Notes under the pieces: model-generated
Seen by the model: the letters and a program-made list of their open reading frames with translations, nothing else
The model's database searches: none
Told to the model about the DNA's origin: nothing
Part shown: positions 61,788-64,000 of the stretch, piece after piece
Layout: each line of letters starts with the position of its first letter
How positions within the stretch are numbered: position 1 is the stretch's first letter
Program-made: the position numbers and the translations under genes
From: Collinsella ureilytica
GTDB taxonomy: Bacteria > Actinomycetota > Coriobacteriia > Coriobacteriales > Coriobacteriaceae
Reading direction: 5' to 3'
Assembly (NCBI RefSeq): GCF_019795105.1
Contig: NZ_JAIMFO010000006.1
Coordinates: forward strand, 186,001 to 250,000
Length of the DNA stretch: 64,000 bases

Positions 61788-63629
61788 TTACGCCCGATTG
61801 GAATTGAGGGCGCGAGCAGCTGCCTTCTTGCGGTCGGTTGCATTCAAGAGACGCTTGCGTATCCGAATCGTTTTCGGAGTAATCTCGACCAGCTCATCAT
61901 CAATAATGTATTCGAGTGCTTCTTCCAGCGAGAAGGTACGAGGTGGCACCAATTGAACGGAAATATCCGCAGTCGATGAGCGCTGGTTGCCCAGGTTTTT
62001 TGTACGGGCAATATTGACGACCATATCTCCTGGCTGATTGCGCTCTCCTACCAGCATGCCCTCATAACACTCGGTGCCCGGAGACACGAAGAGCGAGCCG
62101 CGCTCTTGCAGGGTACCTAGGGCATAGGCAACCGCTTTTTCGGTTGTCATAGAAATCATGGCACCATTATTGCGGCCACCAATATCTCCGGCATACGGAC
62201 CATACTCTAAAAAGTTATGGTAAAAGACGCCCTCACCATGTGTGACATTGAGCACGCGATTCTTTAGTCCCATGATTCCACGTGTGGGGATCGTAAACTC
62301 CAAGTGGGTAACCGTTGTGCCGGTTGCCATATTAGTCATTGTGCCACCGGCATTACCAAATACTTCAATCACCTTGCCCGCATACTCATCGGGACACTCA
62401 ACAACTGCCTGCTCGATTGGCTCCACCGTACGCCCTTGTTCATCTTTTTTGATGAGTACCTGAGGGCGGCCAACCTGAAACTCAAAACCTTCACGACGAA
62501 GGGTTTCCATCAAAACTGAAAGATGAAGGATGCCTCTGCCAGAAACCTCGACACCACTCTTATCTTCCAACTCTTCTATCTTCATCGTGACATTGTTCTC
62601 ACGTTCAGCAAACAAGCGCTCCTTGAGCTGGCGAGCTCCAACAATATCACCCTCACGTCCCACCAAAGGAGACGTTGATGCTTCAAATACAATAGAAAGT
62701 GTTGGTGGATCAATCTCAATAGGATCCAGATCAACCGGGGATGCAGGATCGGTATACACATCTCCAATATCCGTACCTTCAATTCCCACAACCGCAGCAA
62801 TATCTCCCGCAGAAACCGAATTGCACTCCGTGCGGCCTAGATAGTCAAAGGTGAAGAGTTGTTTTACTGGTGCTGTCTGTGTACTGCCATCGTTTTTGAC
62901 CACAAGCAGGGTGTCTCCTGCATGAATCGTGCCTGACCACACACGTCCAATACCAATACGGCCAACAAAATTAGAATGATCAACGGTTACGCATTGCATC
63001 GCCAAAGGAGCATCTGGATCTGCATCAGGAGCTGGCATGTCATCCAAGATCATATCGAGCAAAGGATACATATCCATCGTCTCATCAGACGGATGCAGGC
63101 GGGCAAAACCATTCACCGCGCTGGCGAAAATAACGTGCTCCATTGCAAACTCAAGCTGCTCGTCGGTAGCGCCCAGATCAGCCATCAGATCCAAGCAATC
63201 GTTATACGCACGCTCAGGCTCAGCACCTGGCCGGTCAATCTTGTTAATCACAATCATGATCTTTAAGCCAGTATCAATGGCGTGACGCAAGACAAAACGA
63301 GTTTGCGGCATAGGTCCCTCAAAGGCATCCACTAACAGTAAGGCACCGTCTGCCATACGCAACACACGCTCAACCTCACCGCCAAAATCGGCGTGGCCAG
63401 GCGTATCAATCACATTGATCTTGACGCCCTTGTATTCGATTGAAATATTTTTTGCGAGAATTGTAATGCCGCGCTCGCGCTCCTGGTCATTTGAGTCAAG
63501 TACTCGCTCCTGCACCTGTTGGTTGGCGCGGAATGCATCAGTTGCGCGCAAAAGCTTATCAACCATGGTTGTTTTCCCATGATCGACATGAGCGATGATT
63601 GCGATATTACGAAGATTCTCGATGCGCAT
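61788..63629 (-). CDS. typA: GTP-binding protein TypA/BipA
   Basis: The 613-residue translational GTPase has G1 AHVDHGKTT, switch [11 protein letters not shown]3 [12 protein letters not shown] and G4 NKIDRPGA, then EF-G-like domains and the BipA C-terminal domain ([34 protein letters not shown]). It aids ribosome assembly and stress or cold adaptation. GAAGGATATGC precedes ATG at 63629. Confidence 0.96.
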   Translation of the reverse strand: MRIENLRNIAIIAHVDHGKTTMVDKLLRATDAFRANQQVQERVLDSNDQERERGITILAKNISIEYKGVKINVIDTPGHADFGGEVERVLRMADGALLLVDAFEGPMPQTRFVLRHAIDTGLKIMIVINKIDRPGAEPERAYNDCLDLMADLGATDEQLEFAMEHVIFASAVNGFARLHPSDETMDMYPLLDMILDDMPAPDADPDAPLAMQCVTVDHSNFVGRIGIGRVWSGTIHAGDTLLVVKNDGSTQTAPVKQLFTFDYLGRTECNSVSAGDIAAVVGIEGTDIGDVYTDPASPVDLDPIEIDPPTLSIVFEASTSPLVGREGDIVGARQLKERLFAERENNVTMKIEELEDKSGVEVSGRGILHLSVLMETLRREGFEFQVGRPQVLIKKDEQGRTVEPIEQAVVECPDEYAGKVIEVFGNAGGTMTNMATGTTVTHLEFTIPTRGIMGLKNRVLNVTHGEGVFYHNFLEYGPYAGDIGGRNNGAMISMTTEKAVAYALGTLQERGSLFVSPGTECYEGMLVGERNQPGDMVVNIARTKNLGNQRSSTADISVQLVPPRTFSLEEALEYIIDDELVEITPKTIRIRKRLLNATDRKKAAARALNSNRA

Positions 63630-63794
63630 GCATATCCTTCTACTCAAAATATGGTGGCCGTCTGCCACTCAAACGTGAAAATCATACCGACGAGCACGCT
63701 CGATGCAAGACAAGGAGGCTACCCTCACTTGACCATCACAGAGCCACCACGGTTCTCACGGAATTCTTTCAGGGTGTTATCTGGTATCTCACAC

Positions 63795-64000
63795 TTAGAT
63801 GAGCGGATCTTCAGCGCCAGCTGGGAGTGGATCTCCCCACACAAACCGATCACCCTCACCAATGTTTGCAATGGGAAGGTAGGCAGAGTATCCACTCTTT
63901 TGCCCACGCTCGTAAAAGCTCACGAGGATCGCATCTTGATAGGTATCGCCATCTTGCACCATGCCCACATAGGCAATGGCATAGCGCACAATCTTTCCGA
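63795..64000 (-). CDS. Hypothetical protein, C-terminal fragment
   Basis: The frame is open from the window edge to a stop at 63795, about 67 residues (GKIVRYAIAYVGMVQDGDT and SAYLPIANIGEGDRFVWGDP). It is probably the end of a longer soluble protein. I do not recognise a family. Confidence 0.5.
   Translation of the reverse strand, partial: GKIVRYAIAYVGMVQDGDTYQDAILVSFYERGQKSGYSAYLPIANIGEGDRFVWGDPLPAGAEDPLI

Overview
The window looks like chromosome of a low-to-mid GC, Gram-positive, fermentative actinobacterium of the Coriobacteriia, most likely the Atopobiaceae (Lancefieldella/Atopobium-like). This rests on a fused two-domain ECF ATPase, an NfnAB-type flavin oxidoreductase pair, two galactitol-family PTS clusters, a class B sortase with three LPxTG-like surface proteins, and the gene style overall. 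The species call is inference; no rRNA gene is present.

Layout. 1-3056 (-): ECF vitamin/metal transporter (S component partial, fused EcfA, EcfT) behind a structured leader. 3469-7586: glmU, prs, a pirin, pth. 7951-10117: a large Ala-rich coiled-coil surface protein broken by two frameshifts. 10218-10744: a RelE/RHH toxin-antitoxin pair with a palindromic operator. 10988-13278: nfnA-nfnB. 13563-16292 (-): a cell-wall-anchored lipase. 16420-23772 (-): PTS cluster 1 with IIA, IIC, IIB, two class II aldolases, a triose-phosphate-isomerase-like protein, a YjbQ protein and a GntR regulator. 24242-30583 (+): PTS cluster 2 with a 2-hydroxyacid dehydrogenase, KDPG-type aldolase, IIA, IIB, IIC, a galactonate-dehydratase-like enolase-superfamily enzyme and a phosphotriesterase-like lactonase; its flanks are AT-rich and it looks transferred. 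30691-34964 (-): polar amino acid ABC transporter and a cytidylate-kinase-like protein. 35474-42981 (-): yqeY, a PPIC foldase, purN, purM, purF, a class B sortase and purE. 43154-47467 (-): a giant GH84 hexosaminidase with an LPxTG anchor. 48558-54161 (-): pyridoxal kinase, a membrane protein, a Nudix hydrolase, purD, purA. 54410-58596 (-): dnaB, rplI, rpsR, ssb, rpsF, with a 1-kb non-coding gap holding several DnaA-box-like 9-mers. 58930-64000: a DUF4013-like membrane protein, two tRNA-Ser genes, a TRIC-family protein, typA and a truncated ORF.

How it works together. Purine synthesis (prs, purF, purM, purN, purE, purD, purA) is spread across the window beside housekeeping translation and replication genes. 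The sortase can attach the lipase and the GH84 enzyme, which point to a host mucosal or plaque lifestyle feeding on glycans. The two sugar-import clusters sit back to back around one GntR gene. Cluster 2 may import a sugar acid or lactone as its phosphate and convert it to pyruvate and a triose phosphate without a separate kinase; this is the strongest candidate for an undescribed pathway. Other notable signals are a nested RNA structure ahead of the ECF operon, a recurring TACATACT motif around the cluster 2 promoters, degenerate repeat arrays that run into the 3' ends of genes, and the DnaA-box cluster beside dnaB.
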